A stretch of 64,000 bases of DNA. Source: Sphingobacterium sp. SGR-19. Its GTDB lineage: Bacteria > Bacteroidota > Bacteroidia > Sphingobacteriales > Sphingobacteriaceae. This document shows, in pieces, positions 53,531 to 62,097 of this stretch. The position numbers and the translations under genes were made by a program. The notes below the pieces were generated by a model, which saw only the letters and a list, made by a program, of their open reading frames with translations, did not search any database and was not told where the DNA came from. The stretch is from the NCBI RefSeq assembly GCF_011043555.1, contig NZ_JAAKGS010000010.1:148716-212715 (forward strand), read 5' to 3'. Numbering within the stretch: position 1 is the stretch's first letter; each line of letters begins with the position of its first letter.

Positions 53531-54460
53531 TTATTTCCCAAATTTTCCCTGAAGCTGTTTGAGCATGTCTTCTGTAATGGGTCTAGCAGGAACCTGTTCC
53601 TTATGTGGACGGTCCTTGTTTACCTCCACTCTATTATTTTGCTGTTGTTCTTTCTTTTTATGTCGGTGCGCATTCCATAACTTTTCCAACACCTTCTTCG
53701 TATATAGAGGAAAATCACCTTGTTGCATCCAAGCATAATAACTGGGTTCTACATCAAACACATGAACAACTTTTCTACCTTTGTGTTTACCAAAATTGAT
53801 GCAGGGGTCGCCGTCCTCATCATAGACTAAGCGGCCGGCAAAGTCAACCGGATTGCTCAAATTGGTAAATCGATGTAAAGCTTCTACATCATTCACTACA
53901 GGTGTCGTCACATTCCCATGTTTATCCTCAAAAATTGCCCCTTCGTATTTTGATAACTGAGCTTTTAGTACCTCGTATGTAGCACGTACATCAGCTTCCG
54001 CAGTATGTGCATTCTCCAAAGGTGTATCACAATAAAACTTGTAAGCAGCTTTCAAGGTTCGTTGTTCCATTTGATGGAAAATATTCTGCACGTCGACAAA
54101 AGCCCTTCCTTCTAACGAAAAATCCACTCCTGCGCGCAAAAACTCCTCCATCAACATCGGTACATCGAATTTATTAGAGTTATAGCCCGCTAGATCAGCG
54201 TCTTCTATGAAGTTTTTAATTTCCTCCGCTCGTTCTCTAAACGGTGGGAGATCTTTCACATCTTCATCATAGATCCCGTGAAACATCGAAGACTCAGCAG
54301 GTATTGGCATTTCGGGGTTAACCTTAATCGTCAATACCTCCTCTTTGCCTCCTGGTGATATTTTTAATATGGATAACTCAACGATACGATCCACGGCAAT
54401 ATTTACACCCGTAGTTTCCAAATCAAAAAAGGCCAAGGGGCGTTTTAATTGTAATTCCAT
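53531..54460 (-). CDS. DnaQ-like 3'-5' exonuclease with C-terminal DUF3820-like domain
   Basis: 309 aa from the ATG at 54460; the frame from 54526 includes promoter sequence. DEDDh motifs: ExoI 'AFFDLETTGVN', ExoII 'LAGYNSNKFDVPML', ExoIII 'HTAEADVRATYEVL' (His and Asp). C-terminal 'INFGKHKGRKVVHVFDVEPSYYAWMQQGDFPLYTKKVLEKL' matches the small DUF3820 domain. Could be a proofreading-like or RNA/DNA exonuclease; not the Pol III epsilon partner by context. A TACATTTG box at 54493-54500 lies 32 nt upstream. Confidence 0.9.
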   Translation of the reverse strand: MELQLKRPLAFFDLETTGVNIAVDRIVELSILKISPGGKEEVLTIKVNPEMPIPAESSMFHGIYDEDVKDLPPFRERAEEIKNFIEDADLAGYNSNKFDVPMLMEEFLRAGVDFSLEGRAFVDVQNIFHQMEQRTLKAAYKFYCDTPLENAHTAEADVRATYEVLKAQLSKYEGAIFEDKHGNVTTPVVNDVEALHRFTNLSNPVDFAGRLVYDEDGDPCINFGKHKGRKVVHVFDVEPSYYAWMQQGDFPLYTKKVLEKLWNAHRHKKKEQQQNNRVEVNKDRPHKEQVPARPITEDMLKQLQGKFGK

Positions 54461-54492
54461 CTGATAGCGATTGATTATAAACTCTCTTACAA

Positions 54493-54500
54493 CAAATGTA
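54493..54500 (-). promoter_or_regulatory. -7 promoter box for the exonuclease-trxB pair
   Basis: TACATTTG on the minus strand, 32 nt before the ATG at 54460. Confidence 0.5.
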
Positions 54501-54565
54501 CAAAACTCTTTGGTCTTGTTAAACATCTACCCGATTAATGACAGAATTATCACGGTAAATCAAAA

Positions 54566-54590
54566 AATCCCCAGCTTTCGCCGGGGATTT
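54566..54590 (-). terminator. Terminator of pyrE-SRPBCC
   Basis: AAATCCCCAGC.../GCCGGGGATTT stem with a short loop and T6 tail on the minus strand. Confidence 0.88.
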
Positions 54591-54615
54591 GCCTTTTATA
54601 AGATTAATGACTGTT

Positions 54616-55014
54616 TTATCCCAATATATTTTTCAACGTATTTACTTGATGATCGGCTAGTTTTTGAAGGGGGCTAGAAGCCATCATCTTCATCATCATA
54701 TTAAGTTCAGCCTCAATCACAAACGTTGCATTTGTGGTGTCTATACCTTTGTCTTCTAGTTTCCAGCGTAAAGTGAGTGCAAAAGGCGCTTCTTCAATAG
54801 GTAGACAAACGATTTCCTTATTCACTATCCGCTGGCTGATTTTCAAGGCAAGTTTTGCCATATTCTTGATCGTAAAACGAGCCTCGTCCTCCGTTGACGA
54901 CCAATTGTGGATATTGTCGGGCATAAGCTGCTCATGGTTGTTCATGTCAGCCAAAAACGCATAAACCGCTTCTATGGGTTTATGAATATCAACATTGTTT
55001 TGAATGATCGTCAT
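54616..55014 (-). CDS. SRPBCC-family (START/polyketide-cyclase fold) small protein
   Basis: 132 aa: N-terminal 'NVDIHKPIEAVYAFLADMNNHEQLMPDNI' is the typical SRPBCC beginning, followed by beta strands and a long C-terminal helix 'MMKMMASSPLQKLADHQVNTLKNIL'. Hydrophobic ligand-binding fold; ligand unknown. It starts 18 bp after pyrE's stop, and the two share the terminator. Confidence 0.87.
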   Translation of the reverse strand: MTIIQNNVDIHKPIEAVYAFLADMNNHEQLMPDNIHNWSSTEDEARFTIKNMAKLALKISQRIVNKEIVCLPIEEAPFALTLRWKLEDKGIDTTNATFVIEAELNMMMKMMASSPLQKLADHQVNTLKNILG

Positions 55015-55032
55015 GCGCTTCTTTTCTATATT

Positions 55033-55677
55033 TTATTGTCCTGTCCAAATAGACGGATCTTTACGCCACTGTTCCAACAATGTCACATCAGATTCCAAAA
55101 TATAGCCGTTGTCAACAGCTACCTTAATTAATGCATCGTAGTTACATAAGCTAAAGAAAGGACATTTTGCATCTGTAAAATTTTTTACCGCTTCGTCAAA
55201 TCCATAAGTAAAAATGGAAACCAACCCTACTACATTACATCCTGCTTCCCGCAACGCTTCCACTGCTAATAAACTGCTTTTTCCTGTAGAAATCAAATCT
55301 TCTACGACGACCACGCGCTGCCCGCTAACAACTTCTCCTTCGATAAGGTTCTGACGGCCATGGTCTTTCGCACTACTACGAACATACGTAAAGGGTAAAC
55401 CTAGGTCTTGGGCAACCAACACACCTTGAGGTATTCCCGCCGTTGCTACACCCGATATCATTTCTACGGTTCCAAACTCTTCTTGAATCAACTGAGATAG
55501 TTGTTGGCGAATATAAGTTCGGATTGCCGGATGTGATAATGCGATACGATTATCACAATAAATTGGAGATTTCCAACCTGACGCCCAAACAAAAGGGTTT
55601 TTAGGTTGTAATTTTATTGCTTTAATTTGCAATAAGGATTCAGCAATTTTTTGTTCAACCTCATTTAAATTATTCAT
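55033..55677 (-). CDS. pyrE: Orotate phosphoribosyltransferase
   Basis: 214 aa. PRPP-binding 'VVVVEDLISTGKSSLLAVEAL', substrate region 'KSPIYCDNRIALSHP' and flexible loop 'YVRSSAKDHGRQNLIEG'. Converts orotate and PRPP to OMP in pyrimidine synthesis. The ATG shares its CATG tetranucleotide with the divergent NUDIX gene's ATG. Its TAAATTTG box (55682-55689) ends 4 nt from the start, inside the first codons of the NUDIX gene. Confidence 0.97.
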   Translation of the reverse strand: MNNLNEVEQKIAESLLQIKAIKLQPKNPFVWASGWKSPIYCDNRIALSHPAIRTYIRQQLSQLIQEEFGTVEMISGVATAGIPQGVLVAQDLGLPFTYVRSSAKDHGRQNLIEGEVVSGQRVVVVEDLISTGKSSLLAVEALREAGCNVVGLVSIFTYGFDEAVKNFTDAKCPFFSLCNYDALIKVAVDNGYILESDVTLLEQWRKDPSIWTGQ

Positions 55678-56284
55678 GGCACAAATTTATAAAATTTATA
55701 TGAACGAATCTCAGCTTATTTTGGCTGATTTTCTTCCAAAGAAACTGTCCAATATTCAAACAATTGGTTTACAAGACATTGATCTTGAAAAACTTTTTCA
55801 AGCATCCAAACAGAAAGCAACGAAGGGTATTACCTATTTATATATACACCGTGATGTAGAGAAAGTTTTCAAATCGATCTCGCAAAAGCCTGAAATTATC
55901 AAAGCTGCTGGAGGATTGGTCAAAAATGGTGAAGGTGAATATTTGTTTATACATCGATTGGGAAAGTGGGATCTACCCAAAGGCAAAGTAGAGAACAACG
56001 AAAAGATGAAAGAGACGGCTGTTCGCGAGGTAGAGGAAGAATGTGGGATTCGTATCAATTACCTCGGCCCAAAGCTCCAAACAACCTATCATATCTACAT
56101 GATGCGTGGAAATTTTGTATTGAAACAAACCAACTGGTACGAAATGGGCGTAAATAAGTCGCCGAAGTTGATTCCACAAACTGAGGAAGATATTACAGAG
56201 GCGAAATGGATTGGAAAGAAAGATTTCGATACCGTATTGGAAAACACTTATCCGCTTATTGCTCAAATTTTGAAGAGCGTATGA
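55676..56284 (+). CDS. NUDIX hydrolase
   Basis: 202 aa. The NUDIX box 'GKVENNEKMKETAVREVEEECGI' is complete (Gx5Ex7REUxEExGU). Residues 1-75 form an N-terminal extension seen in Bacteroidota homologues ('YKIYMNESQLILADFLPKKL'). Substrate unknown; candidate house-cleaning pyrophosphatase. The start at 55676 keeps that extension; a second ATG at 55700 is possible and would clear the overlap with pyrE's start and promoter. Confidence 0.88.
   Translation: MAQIYKIYMNESQLILADFLPKKLSNIQTIGLQDIDLEKLFQASKQKATKGITYLYIHRDVEKVFKSISQKPEIIKAAGGLVKNGEGEYLFIHRLGKWDLPKGKVENNEKMKETAVREVEEECGIRINYLGPKLQTTYHIYMMRGNFVLKQTNWYEMGVNKSPKLIPQTEEDITEAKWIGKKDFDTVLENTYPLIAQILKSV
55682..55689 (-). promoter_or_regulatory. 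-7 promoter box for pyrE (leaderless type)
   Basis: TAAATTTG on the minus strand, exactly 4 nt before the ATG at 55677; within the NUDIX gene's coding sequence. Confidence 0.6.
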
Positions 56285-56317
56285 AGGGCGCAGGCTTTGC
56301 CTCTGCATAAAAATAAA

Positions 56318-56345
56318 AACTAGGGGGACAATTGTCCCCCTAGTT
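56318..56345 (-). terminator. Terminator of the DUF4890 gene
   Basis: A perfect 28-bp palindrome AACTAGGGGGACAA / TTGTCCCCCTAGTT, with TTTTTATTTTT following on the minus strand. It may also stop NUDIX transcripts from the other side. Confidence 0.9.
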
Positions 56346-56385
56346 CGCTAACACAAAACTAAACTACATAAAAACATCTACGATA

Positions 56386-56862
56386 TTAGCCTTCCTTATT
56401 TTCTGTATCAGGCGTTTGTTTTTCTATCATTCCTCTTTTTCTAAATTCGCCTTTTGTTCCTCTAAATTTTCCCTTACGACGGTGCGCATAGCTTTCTTTC
56501 AATCGTTGTTGTTGCTCTGGCGTCAATATCTCTCCCATTTTTTTCTGAGAATCTTTCATTTCTTCGCGCCATTTGCTTTGCAGTTTTTTCATCTCATCCC
56601 GATGGGCAACTGCTTGTTTTGCTTGTTCCAATTGAACACTATATACTTCGGTGCGCTGCGCATCCGTAAATTTCAAACGCTTATCTAATTGCTCCGTTTT
56701 TACCTTTGCAATCTCTTCAGGCGTGCGATTTGCTATTTTTCTCTCTGTCCGGGGATGTTTACGCTCTCTCTTAAAGGAACGCTCTGTATCTTTCTGCTCC
56801 TGCGCGAATGTGGCTAAACCAATTCCGACAAATAGTGCGGCTAACGATAATGTCTTTTTCAT
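56386..56862 (-). CDS. DUF4890/Spy-like basic periplasmic protein
   Basis: 158 aa. Signal peptide ending 'LATFAQ', then a very basic helical body with an LTxxQ-type segment 'GEILTPEQQQRLKES' and 'LKFTDAQRTEVYSVQLEQAKQAVAHRDEMKKLQ', like DUF4890 and the Spy/CpxP group. Spy/CpxP proteins are envelope-stress chaperones; here that is by analogy. The C-terminal tail is Arg/Lys/Gly-rich ('HRRKGKFRGTKGEFRKRG'). No strong -7 box; the upstream DNA has GTTAAC-type repeats. Confidence 0.82.
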   Translation of the reverse strand: MKKTLSLAALFVGIGLATFAQEQKDTERSFKRERKHPRTERKIANRTPEEIAKVKTEQLDKRLKFTDAQRTEVYSVQLEQAKQAVAHRDEMKKLQSKWREEMKDSQKKMGEILTPEQQQRLKESYAHRRKGKFRGTKGEFRKRGMIEKQTPDTENKEG

Positions 56863-57022
56863 AATATTTATTTTAGTTATACTTCTGTTTCTTTAAAGTA
56901 GTAGATTCCGAAACATAGCAAACGTTTAATACAAAGCCGTTAAATAATGTTAACAGTCAAACTCTACACAAAAAAATAAACAAGTTAAAATCAGTCAGTT
57001 TGTAAAAACAGTAAAAATATTT

Positions 57023-57053
57023 TTTGGAAAACCTAAAACATCTCCTATATTTG
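57023..57053 (+). promoter_or_regulatory. Promoter of tRNA-Leu (TTTG-N19-TATATTTG)
   Basis: TTTG at 57023-57026 and TATATTTG at 57046-57053, spacing exactly 19, the full Bacteroidota consensus. The tRNA begins 25 nt further on. Confidence 0.85.
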
Positions 57054-57077
57054 CAAAGTCAAACAAGGACACAGCAC

Positions 57078-57159
57078 GCCCAGCTGGCGGAATTGGTAGA
57101 CGCGTTGGTCTCAAACACCAATATCTTCGGATGTGCCGGTTCGACTCCGGCGCTGGGTA
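57078..57159 (+). tRNA. tRNA-Leu (anticodon CAA)
   Basis: 82 nt. Acceptor GCCCAGC pairs with GCTGGGT (final pair G-U), discriminator A. D arm with GGAATTGGTAGAC. Anticodon stem-loop TTGGT-CTCAAAC-ACCAA with CAA at the anticodon. Long variable arm, T arm GCCGG-TTCGACT-CCGGC. CCA is not encoded. A 16-bp hairpin begins 1 nt after the last base of the discriminator's neighbour. Confidence 0.95.
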
Positions 57160-57160
57160 C

Positions 57161-57198
57161 TAAGAGATCCCTTCTATGTATGTAGAAGGGATCTCTTA
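57161..57198 (+). terminator. Perfect 16-bp hairpin immediately after tRNA-Leu
   Basis: TAAGAGATCCCTTCTA (57161-57176) and TAGAAGGGATCTCTTA (57183-57198), 6-nt loop. Followed by CGTTAATAC without a T-run, so either an atypical terminator or a processing hairpin. Confidence 0.7.
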
Positions 57199-57297
57199 CG
57201 TTAATACATACACAGCAACCGACAAGTAACGAAAAGCATTAAGAATAATGTCTGCATTATAGTCTATATTTTGTACCTTTAAACAAAAAGAAATCAT

Positions 57298-57915
57298 GTG
57301 CAATTAAAGCAGAAATTTCACGGTATCGCATCTAAATATACAAACAATGATCAGCTAATAGAGGGTTGTTGGAAAGCGCTTGAAGAATGTTATACTGCAA
57401 AGGGGAGATTCTACCATAATGCACATCATCTGGAAGAGATGATTCTTGTGCTCGATCCCGTAAAACATGAAATTCAAGATAGAGATTCGCTGCTTTTATC
57501 CGTTTTCTATCACGATATCATCTACAATCCTACAGCGGTAGATAATGAAGAAAAAAGTGCTGACAGCGCTCAAAAACAACTTAAAAGGCTGTGTGTCCCA
57601 GCTGAAAAAATCCATCTTATATCGGAACAGATCATGGCGACGAAAACACATGAGAAGTCCGATGACACAGACACCAATTTCTTACTCGATGCAGATCTAT
57701 GTGTATTAGGGAAATCTTGGAGAAAATACCTGATCTACAGTAACCAAATACGAAAAGAATATGCTATTTATCCCGACGCCGTTTACAAGCAGGGAAGAAA
57801 AAAGGTACTGACACATTTGCTTCATTTAAAAGAGATATTTAAGACTGATTTCTTTCAGGACAAGTATGAACATCAGGCCAGAGAAAATATACGTAAGGAA
57901 ATAGAAAGATTATAA
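57298..57915 (+). CDS. HD-superfamily metal-dependent phosphohydrolase
   Basis: 205 aa from a GTG start (an ATG two bases earlier is out of frame). HD-type metal motifs: 'RFYHNAHHLEEM', 'LLSVFYHDIIYNP' (HD pair) and 'LLDADLCVLG' (D). This small stand-alone family is of unknown substrate (COG4339-like). It lies upstream of the trehalose genes, separated by 135 bp that include a palindrome. Confidence 0.88.
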   Translation: MQLKQKFHGIASKYTNNDQLIEGCWKALEECYTAKGRFYHNAHHLEEMILVLDPVKHEIQDRDSLLLSVFYHDIIYNPTAVDNEEKSADSAQKQLKRLCVPAEKIHLISEQIMATKTHEKSDDTDTNFLLDADLCVLGKSWRKYLIYSNQIRKEYAIYPDAVYKQGRKKVLTHLLHLKEIFKTDFFQDKYEHQARENIRKEIERL

Positions 57916-57926
57916 ACACATCCTTC

Positions 57927-57944
57927 TATATTGTCGACAATATA
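57927..57944. promoter_or_regulatory. Perfect 18-bp palindrome upstream of the trehalose genes
   Basis: TATATTGTC|GACAATATA, symmetric with no loop, the form of a dimer operator rather than a hairpin. Located 107 nt upstream of the OtsA-OtsB ATG. No regulator gene of the LacI/TetR kind is seen nearby. Confidence 0.5.
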
Positions 57945-58050
57945 AAAATTTCCCAAAACAATTCCCCCTTCCAACCGTTATTCTTACGACTTCTTATTGG
58001 CTTTTTAGAAGTTTTCCCTAGTATTATTATTTTTTAATAAAAACATCTAC

Positions 58051-60285
58051 ATGTATAAAAAAAGGACAATAATTATATCAAATCGATTACCCGTACGCAT
58101 TGAAAAACATGAAGAAGAGCTTAAATTTATCCCCAGCGAAGGAGGCCTAGCGACGGGACTAGGCTCCATTTACAAAAAAGACAATAATATATGGATCGGA
58201 TGGCCAGGATACACACCTGATTCCGAAGAAGAAAAGGAAATCATCAAAGAAAAACTAAAAGAATTAAATCTTATTCCTGTTTTTCTCACATCAGAACAAA
58301 TAGAAGGATATTATGAAGGGTTTTCAAACGAAGTGTTATGGCCTATCTTCCACCATCGATTGTCTTACGCTATATATAAGCAAGAAAACTGGCAATATTA
58401 CAAAGAGGTAAATCAGGCATTTTGTGATACGATATGGGCACAGCAGCTGGACGCGAAAGATGAAATATGGATCCATGATTACCAACTAATGTTGCTTCCA
58501 AAATTGATCCGACAGGACGATGAAAAAATATCCATTGGTTATTTTCAGCATATTCCCTTCCCTCCCGACGAAATATTTCGATGTATCCCGTGGCGGAATG
58601 AATTATTGGAAGGGGTGTTGGGTGCTGACCTGATCGCCTTCCACACTTATAATGACACACAGCACTTCCTAAATGCCTGTACGCATATTATAGGTCTTAC
58701 AATAAAAAACAACTCCTTACAAGTGGGTGACCGGAGTGTCTATGTAGAAGTTTATCCAATGGGCATAGACTATAACAAGTTCAGCTCGCTCGCGGAAAGC
58801 CCAGAAGTCCAAGTCCGAGCAAGATCCATAAAAGAACAATATCAAAACCGTAAAATCATTCTCTCTATTGACAGACTGGATTATAGCAAAGGTATATTGG
58901 AACGGTTGCATGCTTTTGAAAACTTTCTGATCAACTGGCCGGAATACCATAACCGGGTTGTTCTATATATGTTGGTCGTACCTTCCAGAGATACCGTTCC
59001 GCAATATAAGCGGCTTCGAGATGAAATAGATAGGATGGCTGGCCATATCAATGCTGTATACGGTACAAACGAATGGACACCCATTGCTTATTATTATAAC
59101 GCGTATCCAGTCGAAGAGTTGTCCGCGCTTTACACCGCTGCTGATATATGCTTGGTCACTTCGCTTCGAGACGGCATGAATCTGGTTTGTAAAGAATATA
59201 TTGCCAGTAAAGAAAATAGTCTAGGTGTGTTAATCTTAAGCGAATTGGCAGGAGCTTCTAAAGAACTAGTAGACGCCATTCAAATCAATCCGAACGCTAT
59301 CGACGAAATTAGCAATGCCATTGCACAAGCTTTGCAAATGCCTAAAGGAGAACAACGGAAGCGGATGGATGACAGCATCGAAATTGTTAGGAAATTCAAC
59401 ATTAACCATTGGGTCAAGCTCTTTTTTAATCGATTGCGCGAAATTAAAATTATCCAGCGAAATGAGATGTCGCGAAAGGTACGTGATGAAGTCAGGGAAA
59501 CGATTTTCGATGCCTACCAGAATAGTAAAAAACGCCTATTTTTTCTAGATTACGACGGTACATTAATCGGTTTCCATAAAGATGCCGACGCAGCCGTTCC
59601 CACAACTGGATTATACAGTATTTTAGAGAAATTACAGTCGGATGATGCAAATCAAATCGTCATCATCAGCGGACGTCCGCGGGAAACATTGGAGCGTTGG
59701 TTCGGTGACAAAGATTATTATCTGGTAGCCGAACATGGCGCATGGACGAATTATCCAGCATACAAATGGATACCTCGATCCCAGCTTTCAACCCGATGGA
59801 AAATCCCGGTAAAACATATCATGATTAAGTTTGCCAACATTACTGCGGGCGCATCCATCGAAGAGAAAACATACTCCCTTGCATGGCATTATAGAAAAGC
59901 ACAACAAGGACTGGGACAACTGCGTTCACAAGAACTGGTCGATTCGTTGCGTTACCTAATTCCACATCACGGATTACAGCTACTTCAAGGTGACAAGGTA
60001 ATCGAGGTGAAAAATGGTGAAGTAAACAAAGGTATGGCTGCCTTGGAAATTGTTAATGCCTATGACCCTGATTTTATTTTCGCTATCGGTGACGATGTGA
60101 CGGACGAAGATATGTTCATCGAACTTCCCACCGGGGCTTTTACGGTAAAAGTAGGCAATAAAAAATCAGAAGCGCAGTTTTATGTAGAAAGTCAGGAAGA
60201 AGCAGTTAAACTCGTCCATTATTTTGTAGAAAAAATCGAATCAGAACAAAAAAACAATAACTCCGGTCAAACGATACATATATGA
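58051..60285 (+). CDS. Bifunctional trehalose-6-phosphate synthase/phosphatase (OtsA-OtsB fusion)
   Basis: 744 aa. N-terminal GT20 domain (residues about 1-470): 'IIISNRLPVRIEK', 'GYFQHIPFPPDEIFRCI', 'IHDYQLMLLPKL', 'VTSLRDGMNLVCKEYIA'. C-terminal HAD phosphatase (about 500-740): 'LFFLDYDGTLIGF', 'IISGRPRETL', 'AEHGAW', 'GDDVTDEDMFIEL'. It makes trehalose from UDP-glucose and glucose-6-phosphate. The following GH15 gene starts in the ATGA overlap, so the two are translationally coupled. Confidence 0.96.
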   Translation: MYKKRTIIISNRLPVRIEKHEEELKFIPSEGGLATGLGSIYKKDNNIWIGWPGYTPDSEEEKEIIKEKLKELNLIPVFLTSEQIEGYYEGFSNEVLWPIFHHRLSYAIYKQENWQYYKEVNQAFCDTIWAQQLDAKDEIWIHDYQLMLLPKLIRQDDEKISIGYFQHIPFPPDEIFRCIPWRNELLEGVLGADLIAFHTYNDTQHFLNACTHIIGLTIKNNSLQVGDRSVYVEVYPMGIDYNKFSSLAESPEVQVRARSIKEQYQNRKIILSIDRLDYSKGILERLHAFENFLINWPEYHNRVVLYMLVVPSRDTVPQYKRLRDEIDRMAGHINAVYGTNEWTPIAYYYNAYPVEELSALYTAADICLVTSLRDGMNLVCKEYIASKENSLGVLILSELAGASKELVDAIQINPNAIDEISNAIAQALQMPKGEQRKRMDDSIEIVRKFNINHWVKLFFNRLREIKIIQRNEMSRKVRDEVRETIFDAYQNSKKRLFFLDYDGTLIGFHKDADAAVPTTGLYSILEKLQSDDANQIVIISGRPRETLERWFGDKDYYLVAEHGAWTNYPAYKWIPRSQLSTRWKIPVKHIMIKFANITAGASIEEKTYSLAWHYRKAQQGLGQLRSQELVDSLRYLIPHHGLQLLQGDKVIEVKNGEVNKGMAALEIVNAYDPDFIFAIGDDVTDEDMFIELPTGAFTVKVGNKKSEAQFYVESQEEAVKLVHYFVEKIESEQKNNNSGQTIHI

Positions 60286-62090
60286 ACCAAACGACAAGAC
60301 ACAGATATAACTCCGGCATTATAGGCAACTGCGCCTATATCGCACATATCGAAAAGGACACCAATGTTAACTGGTTATGTTGGCCTTCCTTCCAAGACTC
60401 TTTTGTATTTGGCGGCTTGCTGGATAAAAAACTTGGGGGGACATTCCGCGTTGTACCAACCGAACAGACAATAAACAGCAAGCAATTCTATCTGGAGAAT
60501 ACTAATATTTTATGTACCGAAATACAAACAAAAGATGGCGTTTATCAAGTCACCGATTTCGCTCCTCGATTCGAACAATATGAACGTTATTATAAGCCGC
60601 TAACCCTTATTCGGAAAATTACTCCGATGCGGGGTAACCCCAAAATACGCGTGATATGTGAGCCTACCTACGAGTATGGGAGTAAGCCCTTTCATAGATA
60701 CCGGGGTAGTAACCACGTACAATTTGAGATGGAGCACATTAAGATGCGTCTTGCGACCAATATGCCAGTTAGCCATTTCTTTGACGACAACGCTCATGTC
60801 TTAAGCCAACCGATCTATTTAATAATGACATATGGAAGCCCGTTTGAGGCCCCTATAGCACGTACCGCGGAGGATTTTCTCCTACGTACGAAGGAATATT
60901 GGCATAAATGGGTGAAGAATGCATCGATACCTGCCTTTTATCAGAAAGAAGTCATACGTTCAGCTCTCACGCTCAAGCTCCATCAATATGAAGATACTGG
61001 AGCTATCATCGCCGCAAGTACCACAAGTCTGCCAGAGTACCCCGGATCTGGACGTAATTGGGACTATAGATTTTGTTGGTTGCGTGATAGCTACTATGTA
61101 CTAACCGCACTTAGCCACTTAGGGCAGTTTGAGGAAATGGAGAAATATGCATCGTATATCGCCAATATTACCCAGAATGATACGGGCAGGTTGCAACCGC
61201 TCTATGGTATTATGGGACAGTCAGACTTAGAAGAGTATACCATTCCCTATCTAGAAGGCTATTTAGGGAATAAACCTATCCGTGTCGGCAATCAAGCTTC
61301 GGAACACATTCAGAATGACGTATACGGACAAGCACTTATCGCGTTACTTCCCTTGTTTTCAGACCATCGCTTTCGCCATCAGAATTTGCACGCCGCAAAA
61401 TCATGGACATCTCTTATTCTTCAAAAAATGGCACAGACCATCGACGAGAAAGATGCGGGAATATGGGAATTCAGGAATTTCCAGAATCGGCATTGTTATT
61501 CAAACTTATTCCAATGGGCAGGTGCTACGGCAGCGCTTAAAATCGCCAAACAATATGGTTTTCAAGACATTGAGCAACAAGCAAATACCATCCGCGAACA
61601 AGCGGAAAAACATATAGAAAGTTGTTACGATACAGAGAGAAATGTGTATACGAATGCTACCGAAAGCGAAAGTCTGGACGCCTCTACGCTACAACTTATT
61701 ATGATGAATTATTTAGATCCCTCATCAGAGAAAGCAAAGAAACATCTGGAACAACTGGAACAGGAATTAAAAGGCAAACACGGTTTGTTTTATCGCTATT
61801 TGCACAAGGACGACTTTGGAAAACCGAAATCGACGTTTCTAGTATGTGCATTCTGGTATGTAGAGGCGTTAGCCTGTGTTGGCCGCTTAGAGGAAGCACA
61901 AGAAGTATTTAAGCAACTGCTATCCTTCGCGAACCATCTTATGCTTTTCAGTGAAGATGTCCATGAAGACGACGGTTCGCAATGGGGTAATTTCCCGCAA
62001 GCCTACAGTCACGTAGGTTTAATAAATGCCGCTTATCGTATTTCGGTAAAATTGGACAAGCCTACTTTCTTCGATAGTTTATATGAGTAA
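60282..62090 (+). CDS. Glycoside hydrolase family 15 protein
   Basis: 602 aa. GH15 motifs: 'NWLCWPSFQDSFVFGGLLD' near the N-terminus, 'PGSGRNWDYRFCWLRDSYYVLTALSHLG' around residue 255 and 'EDVHEDDGSQWGNFPQAYSHVGLINA' near the end (Glu acid/base). GH15 in actinobacteria and others includes glucoamylases and trehalases; the 4-nt overlap with the trehalose synthase gene suggests a trehalose-degrading or glucan-related role (inference). No signal peptide. Confidence 0.93.
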   Translation: MNQTTRHRYNSGIIGNCAYIAHIEKDTNVNWLCWPSFQDSFVFGGLLDKKLGGTFRVVPTEQTINSKQFYLENTNILCTEIQTKDGVYQVTDFAPRFEQYERYYKPLTLIRKITPMRGNPKIRVICEPTYEYGSKPFHRYRGSNHVQFEMEHIKMRLATNMPVSHFFDDNAHVLSQPIYLIMTYGSPFEAPIARTAEDFLLRTKEYWHKWVKNASIPAFYQKEVIRSALTLKLHQYEDTGAIIAASTTSLPEYPGSGRNWDYRFCWLRDSYYVLTALSHLGQFEEMEKYASYIANITQNDTGRLQPLYGIMGQSDLEEYTIPYLEGYLGNKPIRVGNQASEHIQNDVYGQALIALLPLFSDHRFRHQNLHAAKSWTSLILQKMAQTIDEKDAGIWEFRNFQNRHCYSNLFQWAGATAALKIAKQYGFQDIEQQANTIREQAEKHIESCYDTERNVYTNATESESLDASTLQLIMMNYLDPSSEKAKKHLEQLEQELKGKHGLFYRYLHKDDFGKPKSTFLVCAFWYVEALACVGRLEEAQEVFKQLLSFANHLMLFSEDVHEDDGSQWGNFPQAYSHVGLINAAYRISVKLDKPTFFDSLYE

Positions 62091-62097
62091 GAGGTGA

